DNA from: Pseudoalteromonas peptidolytica
Lineage (GTDB): Bacteria > Pseudomonadota > Gammaproteobacteria > Enterobacterales > Alteromonadaceae
Length of the DNA stretch: 64,000 bases
Direction: 5' to 3'
NCBI RefSeq assembly: GCF_012641745.1
Contig: NZ_WEHZ01000003.1
Location: 124,001 to 188,000, forward strand
Below, piece by piece: positions 36,733 through 45,152 of this stretch (positions are counted from its first letter, which is position 1; each line of letters begins with the position of its first letter). Made by a program: the position numbers and the translations under genes. The notes under the pieces were generated by a model. The model was not told the DNA's origin, did no database searches, and worked only from the letters and a program-made list of their open reading frames with translations.

Positions 36733-39399
36733 TTAAAATTGATAAGCGAACTTCACGTATGCTTGGCGACCAAGAATACTATGCGTTTTATTATCAATAC
36801 CCATAGACTCCGATGGCGCTAATGGTGCTTCCTCATTAAATAGATTAGATGCACCTAATGTCACCGTCAGCTTTTCAACACCGATGTAACTCACACTAGT
36901 ATCTACCGTGGTCCAAGAGTCAATCTTGTACTTATTCCCTTCGCTATCAGCAAGATCCCTATATGAATCGATGTAATTAACACTGATATTTGCTAGCCAA
37001 TCGTTTTTCGCCCAATCCACGCCAGCAGTCCAGCGAAATTCAGGATGTTGGTATTCACCATTTAGATCCTCAGAAAGGTTGAATGAATTGCCCTGCTCGT
37101 CACTTGCAAACGATTGTTCTTCAAAGCTTAACGCATAAGTTAAATTGTAATTAAACTTAAACTCCCCTAACTCTTGCGTTGTTAGTGCATATGCTAAATT
37201 AACATCGAAGCCATCCGTCTCGCGTCCACCGATATTAACGAAAGTATCATTGATTGTTAGAATACGACCTAACGTACTGCCTTGGTTAGGCGCTCGCACA
37301 ACTAAATTAGGATCAGTACCGCAGCAATCTACCAGCTTTTGCGCACCTATCTTCTTAATGAGATCTTCCTGTTCATAATTCCAGTAATCAACACCAATAC
37401 TAAAGTCTTCAGTGGCTTGCCATACTACCCCTAAGTTATAGTTTTCAGACTCTTCAGGTTGCAAGTTTTTGTTACCAGAGACAATAGCAGTATACTCATA
37501 AGGGCTACAGTCATCATCTGCACCAGTTTGGCGACAACGTTCTCGGTCAATCACACTTGGTGATTCGTCAGTCCGGCCAAGGTGTAGCTGGACTAACGAA
37601 GGCGCTCTAAATGCAGTACCCCATGAACCACGCACAACTAAACTATCCAGAGGCGCCCATCGGAATGCCACTTTTGGATCTGTAGTGGTACCAAAGTCAC
37701 TGTAATCTTCATAACGTAAGGCTAATTGTAACTCTAGCGTGTCAAGTAGCGGTACACTAAACTCCGCAAAAATTGCTGTGTTATCACGATCACCATTCGC
37801 TTGGGTCGCTTCAGTACCGAAGATTTCTCCTCGAATATACTGGCTATCAGGGTTGTCTTCTATTTTCTCATAGCGATGTTCAAAGCCAAATGCAGCTGCA
37901 ACATAACCTGCACCAAGTTCAAATAATTCACCTGACACCGTACCGTCTAGTGACTGCATTGTTGATGCACCGTAACGTGTTGTCGTTGTTTCAAAAAATG
38001 CCAGTCCCGCTTCTGTGTTAGTACTTGGTTCAAATGGATTCCATAGCCCTTCATCAATTGCTTGTTGTGCTCTTATTTTGTTAGGGAAACCATCAAAGCC
38101 TTTCTCTACTGCACTTGAGCGAATCGCCGAGTAAGCAATTTCCCATGACCAAGCTTGCCACTCACCACGTGCACCAAGTACTGCACGATAATACTCAGAA
38201 TCAACATCTTTCTTACGATTACCTATATCCACAGTACGGCGGCGCATTGAAATATCTACACCATGTAAAAAGTGGTCCGGATCGTTAAATAGTGGGTGGT
38301 TTGGGTTGTCACCATCCATAAATAACTCAGTGAAGCTTGGAGAGCCTGCACCTTGAATAAAGGTTGATGTATGTTGAGCTGAGATTTCTGCAAATCCTTC
38401 AACCCCATCCATAATTTCTTGCACGCCATTGTAGTTAAAACTAATACGCTCTGTGGAAGGGATAGCAGTCATATGTGACGCAAAGTCATAGCGACAAATA
38501 TTGCCAATATCTAGCGCAGGATCGCAGGTATCGTTACCCCAAATATCAGCAAAAGTTGTTTGTCTCACTTGAGTGCCATCATCTTCAGTACGGACGACTG
38601 GCAGTCTTGCCCACTGCTCATCCGTTAGCATACTTCTGACTACCTCAACACTGCCCGGATAACCCGCCGAACTTAGGGAGTTATTTCCTCCTCTAAAGCG
38701 TTGATCTGCAGATGCTGTATAGTCCCGATCAGCATAAGTTAAGTGGCCACGCTTAAAGTAATCCAGTGAAAAGTTATGATGACCATTTTGCGTTGACGAT
38801 CCCCACAAAATAGTAAAGTTTTGCTCATCAGCGCCACCATCAGCAGTGTCTGATAGCTTAGCTGCAACTTCAAACCCGTCTATGTCATCGCGTAAAATAA
38901 TATTAATTACACCTGCAACCGCATCAGAGCCGTACGTTGCTGAAGCACCGTCTTTTAAAATATCAATACGTTTTACCGATGATACTGGTATGGTATTCAA
39001 ATCAACAAATGACGTTTCAATGTCTTTTGCAAATGGACTGACTGCAACACGTCGGCCATTTATAAGCACCAATGTCGATGACGCTCCTAACCCTCTAAGT
39101 GCGACACTAGAGCCGCCATTAGCGGTATCATCGCTCGAGTTACCTTGAGTACTGAATGTACCAGCACCGGATACCGGTAATTTTTGTAATGCACCGATGA
39201 GATCTGTTGATCCTGTTGATGCAAGATCCGCAGCAGATAAACTTTGGATAGGTGAAGGGCCTTCGAGATCTGTACGCTTAATATGTGAACCTGTCACTTC
39301 AATACGTTCTACTTGTTCTGTTTCTTCAGCGTTAACTTGTTGATTCATGCCGATTAACACTGCTATGGAGAGCGCACTGAGTGGTAATTTATAGGTCAT
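36733..39399 (-). CDS. TonB-dependent receptor, proteobacterial GSHI/R-type
   Basis: 888 residues. Signal peptide to about residue 24 (NQQVNAEE), then the TonB-box-like VERIEVTGSHIKRTDLEGPSP, typical of the large receptor subfamily of Alteromonadales and Xanthomonads. The plug has RVDILKDGASATYGSDAVAGVINII and the barrel ends in KFAYQF with terminal aromatic. The barrel has several two-cysteine loops (RERCRQTGADDDCSPYEY, VDCCGTDPN). Receptors of this kind often import peptides, carbohydrates or other non-iron substrates. The convergent neighbour is a dicarboxylate/amino-acid symporter, which hints at nutrient uptake but is not proof. Confidence 0.88.
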   Translation of the reverse strand: MTYKLPLSALSIAVLIGMNQQVNAEETEQVERIEVTGSHIKRTDLEGPSPIQSLSAADLASTGSTDLIGALQKLPVSGAGTFSTQGNSSDDTANGGSSVALRGLGASSTLVLINGRRVAVSPFAKDIETSFVDLNTIPVSSVKRIDILKDGASATYGSDAVAGVINIILRDDIDGFEVAAKLSDTADGGADEQNFTILWGSSTQNGHHNFSLDYFKRGHLTYADRDYTASADQRFRGGNNSLSSAGYPGSVEVVRSMLTDEQWARLPVVRTEDDGTQVRQTTFADIWGNDTCDPALDIGNICRYDFASHMTAIPSTERISFNYNGVQEIMDGVEGFAEISAQHTSTFIQGAGSPSFTELFMDGDNPNHPLFNDPDHFLHGVDISMRRRTVDIGNRKKDVDSEYYRAVLGARGEWQAWSWEIAYSAIRSSAVEKGFDGFPNKIRAQQAIDEGLWNPFEPSTNTEAGLAFFETTTTRYGASTMQSLDGTVSGELFELGAGYVAAAFGFEHRYEKIEDNPDSQYIRGEIFGTEATQANGDRDNTAIFAEFSVPLLDTLELQLALRYEDYSDFGTTTDPKVAFRWAPLDSLVVRGSWGTAFRAPSLVQLHLGRTDESPSVIDRERCRQTGADDDCSPYEYTAIVSGNKNLQPEESENYNLGVVWQATEDFSIGVDYWNYEQEDLIKKIGAQKLVDCCGTDPNLVVRAPNQGSTLGRILTINDTFVNIGGRETDGFDVNLAYALTTQELGEFKFNYNLTYALSFEEQSFASDEQGNSFNLSEDLNGEYQHPEFRWTAGVDWAKNDWLANISVNYIDSYRDLADSEGNKYKIDSWTTVDTSVSYIGVEKLTVTLGASNLFNEEAPLAPSESMGIDNKTHSILGRQAYVKFAYQF

Positions 39400-39615
39400 C
39401 CTGTTTCCCCTTAAGTTAATAATTACTCTGTAGTTTTTTTAATAATCAAGCCATTATTAACACACCACTGAAACTTTAACAACGCATTTATTTAACATTA
39501 AGTTTCCATTTAAGGGTTGTACCTACAACTATACAAGATGAATGACAAGATTAATTAGATATTGATATTGTTGATAAAAAAACAATAAAAATATCAGCTA
39601 AAAAGGGGAGTGCTC

Positions 39616-39914
39616 AATACCATAAACTTCATTAAGCTTGCTATTTTGAGGCGAGAAAATCTTGTCGATAATACCACTTCCGCGCCCTACTCTCGCTGAA
39701 GTACCTTTCCCCCTCTAGGCAAGGCAAATTCACTTCCAATAGCTAGCTATTGGAAGTGAATTCATCGCAGTTAGCACTAAAACTGGCTACTAGAAAGGCA
39801 TTCTTTATCCGCAGATCAGGTTATTTAGTTGTTACATAAGAAATTTTTAACGCAGTTAACGTCTGATTTGCTTCTTCAAACTGAGCAGGCAAGTATTAAA
39901 GCTAATGGGTATAA
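39616..39914. repeat. Modular intergenic repeat, copy 3 (long, ~299 bp)
   Basis: It starts AATACCATAAACTTCATTAAG and ends GCTAATGGGTATAA, matching the two ends of copy 1. The left core TTTTGAGGCGAGAAAATCTT is shared with copy 1. The middle block CTCTCGCTGAAGTACC...CTCTAGGCAAGG is shared with copy 4. The centre is a long perfect palindrome (listed separately), and the right block (ATTTTTAACGCAGTTAACGT) is shared with all copies. The element is therefore a mosaic of conserved ends and varying centre. Confidence 0.75.
39727..39762. repeat. Perfect 36-bp palindrome inside repeat copy 3
   Basis: The left arm begins AATTCACTTCC and the centre is AGCT; every base from 39727 to 39744 pairs with 39762 to 39745. 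It would form an 18-bp cruciform or RNA hairpin. A decayed version is found in copy 4 (45004-45040), so this palindrome is a module of the repeat family. Confidence 0.88.
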
Positions 39915-40071
39915 GGCAAACTTGGAAACGGGCACCACATTGCTTACTTATGTGACGTTTGGAATTACTGAGGTTTTTGGTGTGATAACATGAGTAAGGG
40001 AAAGTTCACTGCGTTTTTGTGCTATAGCTGGCAACACAGTGAACGTGACATATCTATACTTAAAATTAGTG

Positions 40072-40728
40072 TTACAACGCGAGCCAAGGTTGAACTGATT
40101 TAATATCCGCTGCGTTTGCAAAAGGCGCTGTATTATGCTCCCAGCTTGATGGAATGCTAATTTGGCAGTTCTGCGTATTACACTGTGTGGCTGTACTTTT
40201 TAAAGCCGCATCATCGTTAAATGTAACGATCACCCCTTTATGCTCTGGTAAAAGGAAGGATAGTAAGTGCTTAATAAAGAAACCTGACAGATCTGCTAAT
40301 AAGGATTCAAATTCCACCTGCATCTTGTATAAATCAGACCTGCTAATAGAGTCGGCGTGAAATAGCTCTGCCTCTATTTGCATTTTTAGCTGGCATTCTG
40401 TATCGCCACCTTGGGTATCAATAATGACTTTCGCTTTATCCTTATCAAGCGCTTTGTCAAACGGCAACAATAATTGTGCTTCTTCAGTAAACGATAGCTG
40501 AAAATTGGCCGATTCTGTCACAATGTTACCACTACTAATTTGGCAAGGCTGCATGCTTACGGTGTCGACTAAATAAAAGCCAACTCGAGCAAACTCAAAC
40601 TCGCCTTTATTCACGACTTTTAGGCGGTCATAAAAACTATCATAAGAAAATGTCACGGTACTAGCAAAAGCAAACGAGCTCCACCAAGTAACCAAAAGCG
40701 CCACCGCCACCACTAGTTTATTCTTCAT
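40072..40728 (-). CDS. DUF2987-type periplasmic protein
   Basis: 218 residues from the ATG at 40728, which lies inside the last codons of bax. An in-frame TTG at 40731 is equally placed. A signal peptide (to FAFASTVTF) leaves a mature domain with the pattern VTFSYDSFYDRLK, GFYLVDT, ISSGNI and LPFDKALDKDKA, which fits the DUF2987 family of Vibrio, Shewanella and Alteromonadales. Three cysteines precede the C-terminal third, with two more near 194-199 (TQCNTQNC). Function is unknown. The overlap with bax implies coupled translation. Confidence 0.65.
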   Translation of the reverse strand: MKNKLVVAVALLVTWWSSFAFASTVTFSYDSFYDRLKVVNKGEFEFARVGFYLVDTVSMQPCQISSGNIVTESANFQLSFTEEAQLLLPFDKALDKDKAKVIIDTQGGDTECQLKMQIEAELFHADSISRSDLYKMQVEFESLLADLSGFFIKHLLSFLLPEHKGVIVTFNDDAALKSTATQCNTQNCQISIPSSWEHNTAPFANAADIKSVQPWLAL

Positions 40729-41539
40729 CAAAATACGCTCTGTTGTGTCTGATCATATCATTTAGTTCACTAACATAATCTTCGCCTCGCTCTGAGTAGC
40801 TAAGCAAACCAGCGGTTAGTGCCGTTGCTTCTATAGGTACTTTTTCGGCTCTCAAGCCTGCACGTACTCCTCTTAACTCCTTGTACGCTTCATGCGTATT
40901 GATATTTCTAAAATAAGATTTAACAGCTGCACGTACTGACTTGAATGCACGAACTTCATGCTCAGCCTCATCAGCACGGCGCTTTGGGATCATACCGCAG
41001 CCCTTGGTGTAACACCATTGTCCAAAAAAATTTAACCCGATCCGCGCGAACCGAGAAGTTCCCCATGCCGATTCATTAGCCGCTTGCATTAATGCTAGCT
41101 CTTTTGGAATGATATCAACTCGACGCAGTGCTTTTTTTAATGACGCTTCATTGATTTTCTCATTTTTTAAATCGTATTTAGAGAAAATAACAGCAACTTT
41201 TTCAACCTGTTTACGTGTCAGTGTTTCGCCAAATTGTAACATCATCAGTGCGATATCAAGTGTTGCACGTTGCTCCAAAATCAGCTTGTTTTCAGCCTCA
41301 ACATGAGGCTTGATAAAATCAAAAAACGCTTTCTTCTTTGCTTGAATATCTTTAATGGCTGAAAAGTTGGGTAACTTGACACTGTGAAGTGGCTTTTCAG
41401 GCACTACTTTAACAATCTCAATTTCTTCCGCATCATTTTCTACAGGTGTAAATTGAGGCTCTGGCTCTTGTAGAAACGGATAGATGAGCGCCCAAACCGT
41501 CACTAACGCAACCAATAGTTTAATTAATTTTACTTGCAT
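40718..41539 (-). CDS. bax: Bax-like glucosaminidase-domain protein
   Basis: 273 residues, close to E. coli Bax (274). A hydrophobic N-terminal helix (about residues 5-22) anchors it in the inner membrane with the rest in the periplasm. The second half carries the N-acetylglucosaminidase/lysozyme-like domain, marked by ELALMQAANESAWGTSRFA with the likely catalytic E156, and GQWCYTKGCGM. It is inferred to cut peptidoglycan glycan chains; E. coli Bax has no settled role. It overlaps the DUF2987 gene by 11 bases. Confidence 0.85.
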   Translation of the reverse strand: MQVKLIKLLVALVTVWALIYPFLQEPEPQFTPVENDAEEIEIVKVVPEKPLHSVKLPNFSAIKDIQAKKKAFFDFIKPHVEAENKLILEQRATLDIALMMLQFGETLTRKQVEKVAVIFSKYDLKNEKINEASLKKALRRVDIIPKELALMQAANESAWGTSRFARIGLNFFGQWCYTKGCGMIPKRRADEAEHEVRAFKSVRAAVKSYFRNINTHEAYKELRGVRAGLRAEKVPIEATALTAGLLSYSERGEDYVSELNDMIRHNRAYFDEE

Positions 41540-41793
41540 ACCTACTCCCCATTGCGACGCTGTTCTAAAGCAGAGCCTATCTCCTTATTACTCTCAGAAC
41601 CTTGCTATGATCTACACATAATAATTACTTTCTTCTGTTACTATTTGGTGTAGATACACTTAATACGTCATAATTTACAGTATTCAAAATAGCGGCCGAT
41701 AATATCAAAAGCTGCAATTAAACGCGAATTTTCGTGCAGTTATCGTACAAAGTTTAGACGACATCTTGAATTTAAGAAAAAGGAACAAGTAGT

Positions 41794-43089
41794 ATGATGG
41801 TTAACGCTTGGCAGCAGCGGCTTTTAGAGCAGAAAAAGAATAGGCCTCATGACAATCGCTCGGCATGGCAGGTAGATCGCTCGAGAATAATCCATGCAGC
41901 AGCTTTTAGGCGCTTACAAGCTAAAACCCAAATCATGGCCATAGGCGTAAATGATTTTTATCGAACACGACTAACCCACTCGTTGGAGGTATCACAAATA
42001 GGAAGCGGGTTACTGCGTCACTTGAGAAAGCACCACCCTGAATTTGAACACTTTCCTTCAACCAGTCTGATTGAGACGTTATGTCTAGCTCACGATATTG
42101 GTCATCCACCTTTTGGTCACGGCGGTGAGATAGCACTTAATTATCTAATGCGTGATCACGGAGGATTTGAGGGAAACGCTCAGACCTTGCGTATTGTTAC
42201 CAAGTTGGAGCCTTATACCAAAGGTTTTGGCATGAACTTAACACGCCGCACCTTACTCGGATTTATTAAATATCCTGCATTAATCGACACACTCTGGTAT
42301 CACCAACCAACGCAAACACAAAGTCGAAAATATATACTCTCGAGTGATTGGCTGCCAGCAAAAGGGATCTATCAATGTGACGAATCTGTATTTGACTGGA
42401 TCCTCTCTCCATTTTCTCAAAACGACCAGACAAAGCTGCAAGAAACTGAGGTGAAAGACTCCTTCCGTCGTAAGACTAAGTTTAAGTCGTTAGATTGTGC
42501 GATAATGGAATACGCTGACGACATCGCCTATGCGGTTCATGATTTAGAGGATGCGATTGCAACCGAAACACTCAACGAGGCCGAGTGGCATAATTTTGCG
42601 CTTCCTGAATTACATAAACTAGATTCAGCTTGGCTAAAGAATAATCTTGATAGGATCACACAGAGCCTTTTTTCAGAAGATGAATCACAGCGTAAAGACA
42701 CAATTGGTGAACTGGTAAACCTGTTTATTGTGCACTGTAAACTCACCGTCCAAGACTCAGATTTTGACTCAGCATTGCTCCATTTCACCGTTGAGATGGA
42801 CTCCGAGTTTCAACAGATACTGCAAGTATTAAAGCTGTTTGTATATCAGAGACTTATTCGTGAGCCTAAAATGCAGCAAATCGAATTTAGTGGTCAAAAC
42901 CTGCTTATTGATTTATTTGAAGTGTTTGCCAGTGATCCCATGCGTTTATTACCCTACACGACTCAAGCACTCTACCAAGAAGCAAAAGATGATACGCAGC
43001 AAATGCGCGTTTTGGCGGACTATCTCGGTGGTATGTCAGATGAGTATGCACGAAAAACACATCAGCGTTTATTTACTGGAGAGCGATAG
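41794..43089 (+). CDS. dGTPase-like HD-domain triphosphohydrolase
   Basis: 431 residues with AAGGA nine bases before the ATG. The HD metal site is intact: H62 (RLTHSLEVS), H100-D101 (LAHDIGHPPFGHGG) and a later Asp in EYADDIAYAVHDLEDA. This is the Dgt-like family that splits dNTPs, mainly dGTP, into deoxynucleoside and triphosphate. Some members drain dNTPs in phage defence, but others are housekeeping; nothing around this gene suggests a defence island. It is a single gene. Confidence 0.88.
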   Translation: MMVNAWQQRLLEQKKNRPHDNRSAWQVDRSRIIHAAAFRRLQAKTQIMAIGVNDFYRTRLTHSLEVSQIGSGLLRHLRKHHPEFEHFPSTSLIETLCLAHDIGHPPFGHGGEIALNYLMRDHGGFEGNAQTLRIVTKLEPYTKGFGMNLTRRTLLGFIKYPALIDTLWYHQPTQTQSRKYILSSDWLPAKGIYQCDESVFDWILSPFSQNDQTKLQETEVKDSFRRKTKFKSLDCAIMEYADDIAYAVHDLEDAIATETLNEAEWHNFALPELHKLDSAWLKNNLDRITQSLFSEDESQRKDTIGELVNLFIVHCKLTVQDSDFDSALLHFTVEMDSEFQQILQVLKLFVYQRLIREPKMQQIEFSGQNLLIDLFEVFASDPMRLLPYTTQALYQEAKDDTQQMRVLADYLGGMSDEYARKTHQRLFTGER

Positions 43090-43115
43090 TAATACCGATT
43101 AGCTTAATTAAGTGT
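43090..43115. repeat. Fragment of the modular intergenic repeat
   Basis: TAATACCGATTAGCTTAATTAAGT matches the left end of copy 1 (TATACCAATTTTCTTAATTAAG). The following sequence diverges, although a GTGGGCAG / CTGCCCAGCAC pair flanks the next ~70 bases. It is probably a decayed end. Confidence 0.4.
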
Positions 43116-43259
43116 TCTAAAACCCGATAGTTGAGGCAAGCGTGGGCAGTTGCAAAGGTAATCATTCGCAAAGTTGCGTAACAAATTGCATAGCCTACAT
43201 TTGCCTGCCCAGCACATTTAGTAAAAGCTTCTCCCCTTACAAGGTAGAACGAAAACTAT

Positions 43260-44492
43260 TTACTTTCTGCGCTTAGTTCGTGCACCAAGAATACGCTTTT
43301 TATCCCGTTGCTTTTTGGACTTACCGGAGTTGCGGCGAGAATCTTTAGGCTCTTTGGTTAAATCAGGCTCATAGCCAGGAAGCCATTGCGGCGCAAATCG
43401 TTCATCTAAGAAAATTTCTATTTCTTCCAGCAGCCATTGTTCATCAATACTCACAAGTGAAATAGCTTGACCATTTTGCCCGGCGCGACCGCTGCGACCG
43501 ATACGGTGCACATAGTCTTCTGCAACATAGGGTAATTCTGCATTGAAAACATAGTTTAGTGAGTCAATATCAATGCCACGAGCTGCTACGTCTGTTGCAA
43601 CTAAGACACGAATTTCGCCTGACTTGAATTGAGATAGTGCTTTATCGCGCGCGCCTTGAGACTTATCACCGTGGATGGCGGCAGTTTTAAGGCCATCTTT
43701 ATTTAACTCTTTGGCGTAGTTATCAGCACTATTTTTTGTGCGCGTAAATACCAGTACCTGATGCCAATTATTTTTGCCAATCAGATGAGAAATAAGTTCA
43801 CGTTTGCGGTCTTCGTCTACTGAATAGAAAATTTGTGTAACGGTGCTCGCGGTACTATTTTGGGTTTCAACACCCACTCGTTTAGGATTATTCAACCAAG
43901 GTTTTACTTGGGATAGCACAGTATCGTCAACCGTTGCTGAAAATAGTAGAGTTTGACGCTCATGCGGCATGGTACGCATGATCCGCTTAATTTCACCCAT
44001 AAAGCCCATATCTAACATGCGATCGGCTTCATCAAAAACCAAATGTTGAATATTCTTGAGCGTTAAAGTGCCCTTTATTAAATGATCGAGTAAACGTCCA
44101 GGCGTAGCAACAACAATATCCACTCCTGCCTTCAACCGCTTTTCTTGAGGACCGATATTCGCCCCTCCATATAAACACACAACATTCAAGTGAGAATGGC
44201 TCAGCAATTTCTCCGTGTGTTCAGCCACTTGCTGCGCAAGCTCACGAGTGGGTGTTAACACCAAAGTTCTGACTGATTTTTCACTCTTTACACAGGCACT
44301 TAGCATACGATGCAAAATCGGAAGCATAAAAGCGGCGGTCTTACCGGTTCCAGTTTGAGCACTTGCTATGAGATCATTACCACTTAAGATCTGTGGAATA
44401 CTCTTTTGTTGAATAGGTGTCGGCGACTCAAATCCAAGCTCAGTAATCGCGCTTAGAAGTTCTGGGTGAAGTTGTAATTCGTTAAATGTCAT
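43260..44492 (-). CDS. rhlE: DEAD-box ATP-dependent RNA helicase, RhlE-like
   Basis: 410 residues with all DEAD-box motifs in order: Q motif (FESPTPIQQKSIP), I (AQTGTGKT), Ia (PTRELAQQ), II (DEAD), III (SAT), V (ATDVAARGID) and VI (HRIGRSGRAG). The C-terminus is short and very basic (GKSKKQRDKKRILGARTKRRK), a nonspecific RNA-binding tail. It unwinds short RNA duplexes in ribosome assembly or RNA decay. Several paralogues (RhlE, SrmB, RhlB) exist in such genomes, so RhlE is the best fit rather than proven. Confidence 0.8.
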   Translation of the reverse strand: MTFNELQLHPELLSAITELGFESPTPIQQKSIPQILSGNDLIASAQTGTGKTAAFMLPILHRMLSACVKSEKSVRTLVLTPTRELAQQVAEHTEKLLSHSHLNVVCLYGGANIGPQEKRLKAGVDIVVATPGRLLDHLIKGTLTLKNIQHLVFDEADRMLDMGFMGEIKRIMRTMPHERQTLLFSATVDDTVLSQVKPWLNNPKRVGVETQNSTASTVTQIFYSVDEDRKRELISHLIGKNNWHQVLVFTRTKNSADNYAKELNKDGLKTAAIHGDKSQGARDKALSQFKSGEIRVLVATDVAARGIDIDSLNYVFNAELPYVAEDYVHRIGRSGRAGQNGQAISLVSIDEQWLLEEIEIFLDERFAPQWLPGYEPDLTKEPKDSRRNSGKSKKQRDKKRILGARTKRRK

Positions 44493-44684
44493 TAATTGCC
44501 AATGGTATAATTGTGCTGATAATTAGCAGATTATAACAAAAAAACGAATGCTCGATGCACCTTGTAACACGCTGCATTTATCTATGTTGACTTTTTCACC
44601 AGCCAGTTTTACCTTCGATGATTAGACTTTCTAGTTTTCAGTAACGAAGCTAGCATAACATTTCAGTTTTATAGGGATATATTC

Positions 44685-44945
44685 ATGAAAACGCAAAATT
44701 TTAGACGGATATTATTTTACTGTGCCATAGTCGCACTTTTGCCGCTTTTAGGATTAATCCTCGCCGAATTGTTCACAAGTATTTTAAAGTGTAACGTATC
44801 ACAAAAAGAGACAGCAAACTGCACAGTAGCAGGAGTTGATATAGGCATGATTTTAGCAGTGCTTTACACCGGCGGCTGGGTAGGCTTAGTTACGACTCCC
44901 ATCGCGGCGATATTAGCGCTTCTGTTACACCTAAAAACACAGTAG
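44685..44945 (+). CDS. Small two-helix membrane protein, unknown function
   Basis: 86 residues with AGGGA before the ATG. Two membrane helices (about 9-29 and 54-80) are joined by a short loop with two cysteines (LKCNVSQKETANC), which could form a disulfide in the periplasm. No family is recognised. The gene is flanked by repeat copy 4, which starts about 15 bases after the stop. Confidence 0.6.
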   Translation: MKTQNFRRILFYCAIVALLPLLGLILAELFTSILKCNVSQKETANCTVAGVDIGMILAVLYTGGWVGLVTTPIAAILALLLHLKTQ

Positions 44946-44960
44946 GAAAACACTGCTTTT

Positions 44961-45105
44961 ACGTCCTACTCTCGCTAAGGTACCTAAATCCTCTAGGCAA
45001 GGCGAATTTACGCATCAATAGTCGGCCATTGGAAGTGAACTCAACACAGTTAACGCTAAAACTGGCTGTTAGAAAAACATTAATTATTCGCAGCTCAGAT
45101 TAATT
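44961..45105. repeat. Modular intergenic repeat, copy 4 (ends missing)
   Basis: CCTACTCTCGCTAAGGTACC, CTCTAGGCAAGGCGAATT, a decayed palindrome, GTTAACGCTAAAACTGGCTG and CGCAGCTCAGATTA line up in order with 39693-39830 of copy 3. The outer ends are lost. Confidence 0.7.
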
Positions 45106-45106
45106 A

Positions 45107-45139
45107 CAAAAAAGTAGGCTGCAAACATTGTTTACAGCC
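45107..45139 (-). terminator. Terminator of putP
   Basis: On the minus strand GGCTGTAAAC-AAT-GTTTGCAGCC (one G-U pair) is followed by TACTTTTTT. It lies 14 bases after the putP stop. Confidence 0.85.
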
Positions 45140-45152
45140 CGCCTGCACTCGC

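Larger units (their letters stand above)
39400..40071. other. 672-base intergenic region, mostly AT-rich sequence and repeat copy 3
   Basis: The first ~215 bases hold the promoter region of the TonB receptor gene and are AT rich. Repeat copy 3 then fills 39616-39914. The last ~155 bases show no gene or clear hairpin. Confidence 0.6.

Noticed and set aside
41794..43089. The dGTPase-like gene as an anti-phage defence gene
   Set aside because: Neighbours are housekeeping genes, with no integrase, phage or other defence gene; the family is also a normal nucleotide-pool enzyme.
43116..43259. A structured RNA in the dgt-rhlE gap, suggested by short paired segments
   Set aside because: The pairings (GTGGGCAG / CTGCCCAGCAC and GCAAAGTTGC) are short and scattered, with no promoter or terminator; more likely decayed repeat DNA.
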